A stretch of DNA of 14,689 nucleotides, from positions 1 through 14,689 of the forward strand of contig CAZOWW010000137.1 of the NCBI GenBank assembly GCA_964583765.1, read 5' to 3'. This stretch comes from CAZOWW01 sp964583765. GTDB taxonomy: Bacteria > Actinomycetota > Actinomycetes > Actinomycetales > Kineosporiaceae. Shown one piece after another: positions 13,050 through 14,689 of the stretch. Each line of letters starts with the position of its first letter. Position 1 is the stretch's first letter. The position numbers were made by a program, and so were the translations under genes. A model generated the notes under the pieces. The model ran no database searches. It saw only the letters and a list, made by a program, of their open reading frames with translations, and was not told the origin of the DNA.

Positions 13050-14651
13050 GTGGGAACCGATCGCACGACTGCAGGCGGTTCCACGGCGCCGGGCTTGCCG
13101 GGCACGTCCGACCTGACCCGTCGCACCGCCGCCGAGCTCGCCGACGCGCTGACCGCGCGTGAGGTCTCCGCCGTCGAGGTCGCGCAGGCGCACCTGGACC
13201 GCATTGCCGCGGTGGACCCGGGCGAGCGCGGGGTCCACGCCTTCCTGCACGTGGCCGCCGAGCAGGCGTTGGCCCAGGCCGCCGCCGTGGACGCGGCCCG
13301 CCTCGCGGGGGAGCAGTTGCACCCGCTGGCCGGGGTACCGATCGCGGTCAAGGACGTCATGGCCACCCAGGGCATGCCGACCACCTGTGGATCGCGCATC
13401 CTCGAGGGCTGGGTGCCCCCGTACGACGCGACCGTGGTACGCAGGCTCCGCGAGGCGGGGCTCGTGATGCTCGGCAAGACGAACATGGACGAGTTCGCGA
13501 TGGGCTCCTCCACCGAGCACTCCGCGTACGGGCCCACCCGCAACCCGTGGGACCTGGACCGCATCCCCGGCGGCTCGGGGGGTGGCTCGGCCGCGGCACT
13601 GGCCGCCTTCGAGGCCCCCCTGGACACCGGTTCCGACACCGGTGGGTCGATCCGCCAGCCGGCCGCGGTCACCGGCACGGTGGGCGTCAAGCCCACCTAC
13701 GGTGCCGTCTCCCGGTTCGGCCTCGTCGCCCTGGCGAGCAGCCTCGACCAGGTCGGCCCGTGCGGGCGGACCGTGCTCGACACCGCGCTGCTCCACGAGC
13801 TGATGGCCGGGCACGACCCGCTGGATTCCACCAGCCTCGACGAGCCGGTGCCCGCGGTGGTCGCCGCCGCCCGCTCGGGCGATGTCTCCGGCATGACCAT
13901 CGGTGTGATCCGCGAGCTGTCCGGCGAGGGCTACCAGCCCGGGGTGCGGGCCTGCTTCGACCAGGCGATCGAGGCCCTCGTGGACGCCGGCGCCAAGATC
14001 ACCGAGGTCTCGTGCCCGAGCTTCACCGCGGCCCTGGGCGCCTACTACCTGATCCTGCCGAGCGAGGCCAGCAGCAACCTGGCCAAGTTCGACTCCGTGC
14101 GCTACGGCCTGCGCGTGTACCCCGAGGGCGTGGCCGACCCCACCGCCGAGCAGGTCATGGCGGCCACCCGCGCCGCAGGCTTCGGCGACGAGGTGAAGCG
14201 CCGGATCATCCTGGGCACGTACGCCCTGTCCAGCGGTTACTACGACGCCTACTACGGCAGCGCGCAGAAGGTCCGCACGCTCATCCAGCGCGATTTCGCC
14301 GCCGCCTTCGACCAGTGCGACGTCGTGGTCTCGCCGACCGCGCCGACCACGGCCTTCCGGATCGGGGACAAGGTCGACGACCCGCTGGCCATGTACCTGA
14401 ACGACGTCGCGACCATCCCGGTGAACCTGGCCGGGGTGCCCGGCATGTCGCTGCCGGCCGGTCTGGCCGCCGAGGACGGGCTGCCGGTCGGTTTCCAGAT
14501 CGTCGCACCGCCCCGGGCAGATGACCGCCTCTACCGGGTGGGCGCCGCCCTGGAGCGGGTGCTCCTCCAGCGCTGGGGCTCGCCGCTGCTCGACCGGGCC
14601 CCGGCGCTGCCGGGTGCCTCCGCCCCGACCACCGTGGAGGTGACCCGGTGA
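13050..14651 (+). CDS. gatA: Asp/Glu-tRNA amidotransferase subunit A
   Basis: GatA is the glutaminase of GatCAB: it releases ammonia from glutamine and passes it to GatB. It has 533 residues from GTG 13050, two bases after gatC, with GGAGGAGG seven bases upstream inside gatC. The amidase-signature catalytic triad is complete: K101 (AVKDVM), cis-Ser S176 (IPGGSGGGSAA) and nucleophile S200 (DTGGSIRQPA); the 75- and 24-residue spacings match the family. GVKPTYGAVSRFGLVALAS (212-230) and a late MSLPAGL-type segment are typical. The first 20 or so residues are a short Gly/Thr-rich addition. The stop overlaps the next start as GTGA, so the following gene is translationally coupled. Confidence 0.97.
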   Translation: MGTDRTTAGGSTAPGLPGTSDLTRRTAAELADALTAREVSAVEVAQAHLDRIAAVDPGERGVHAFLHVAAEQALAQAAAVDAARLAGEQLHPLAGVPIAVKDVMATQGMPTTCGSRILEGWVPPYDATVVRRLREAGLVMLGKTNMDEFAMGSSTEHSAYGPTRNPWDLDRIPGGSGGGSAAALAAFEAPLDTGSDTGGSIRQPAAVTGTVGVKPTYGAVSRFGLVALASSLDQVGPCGRTVLDTALLHELMAGHDPLDSTSLDEPVPAVVAAARSGDVSGMTIGVIRELSGEGYQPGVRACFDQAIEALVDAGAKITEVSCPSFTAALGAYYLILPSEASSNLAKFDSVRYGLRVYPEGVADPTAEQVMAATRAAGFGDEVKRRIILGTYALSSGYYDAYYGSAQKVRTLIQRDFAAAFDQCDVVVSPTAPTTAFRIGDKVDDPLAMYLNDVATIPVNLAGVPGMSLPAGLAAEDGLPVGFQIVAPPRADDRLYRVGAALERVLLQRWGSPLLDRAPALPGASAPTTVEVTR

Positions 14652-14689
14652 CCACCCCGACCGCCCGCCTGGGCGCCGAACCGGTACTG
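14648..14689 (+). CDS. Start of the next gene, probably gatB (cut by window edge)
   Basis: Only 14 codons are inside the window: GTG 14648 (VTTPTARLGAEPVL), overlapping the gatA stop by four bases. GatB is the tRNA-binding kinase/transamidase subunit and often follows gatA, which is the main reason for the call. The visible residues are a variable N-terminus and identify no family; pfkA, which follows gatA in M. tuberculosis, would be expected to open with an MRIGVLTGGGD-like motif, which is absent. Confidence 0.5.
   Translation, partial: MTTPTARLGAEPVL

Noticed and set aside
13615..13700. Altered active site in GatA (GGSGGGS instead of GGSSGGS)
   Set aside because: The glycine replaces the non-catalytic second serine; the same form is normal in actinobacterial GatA, and K101, S176 and S200 are all present.

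Overview
This window is very GC-rich, with GTG starts dominating and near-uniform G or C at third codon positions. That, together with the gene order, points to a high-GC actinobacterium, most likely of the Pseudonocardiaceae or a close relative; the family is inferred, not proven. The backbone is a conserved actinobacterial housekeeping block: cysteine desulfurase, mnmA, MetE-like methionine synthase, ligA, gatC, gatA and gatB. The same genes appear in the same order in Mycobacterium tuberculosis (iscS-trmU ... Rv3015c-ligA-Rv3013-gatC-gatA-pfkA-gatB).

Region by region. Bases 1-650 hold a YbjN-type protein. Bases 651-2207 (minus) encode a DUF885 metallopeptidase-like protein, convergent with YbjN and divergent from the next gene. 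Bases 2420-4875 are a two-gene tRNA-thiolation operon (cysteine desulfurase, then mnmA, with a GTGA overlap). Bases 4876-6067 are about 1.2 kb without a convincing full-length gene. They begin with what looks like a short coding remnant, then carry a cluster of overlapping hairpins, a near-consensus minus-strand promoter, two copies of a palindromic AACCGGTT operator-like site, and a patch of lower GC. Bases 6068-7180 encode a LacI-family regulator, followed by a MetE-like methionine synthase (7235-8404). A membrane-anchored HExxH protease lies on the minus strand (8434-10002). Its 280-bp divergent spacer to ligA contains an unusual 14-bp tandem array ending in a perfect palindrome. Bases 10283-12676 are ligA, followed by gatC, gatA and the first codons of a third gene, probably gatB.

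Functional links: the desulfurase hands persulfide sulfur to MnmA for 2-thiolation of tRNA U34. GatCAB makes Gln-tRNA(Gln) and/or Asn-tRNA(Asn) by transamidation. LigA joins DNA nicks. The LacI gene and the protease gene are the parts that interrupt the conserved block.

Two signals stand out. First, several genes (116, 2420, 7235) have a TANNNT -10 box placed exactly so that transcription would start at the GTG codon, which predicts leaderless mRNAs. Second, the intergenic region 4975-5359 has the architecture of an operator-controlled minus-strand transcript running through a highly structured, non-coding stretch. No database search or folding program was run. All residue positions and motifs were read by eye.
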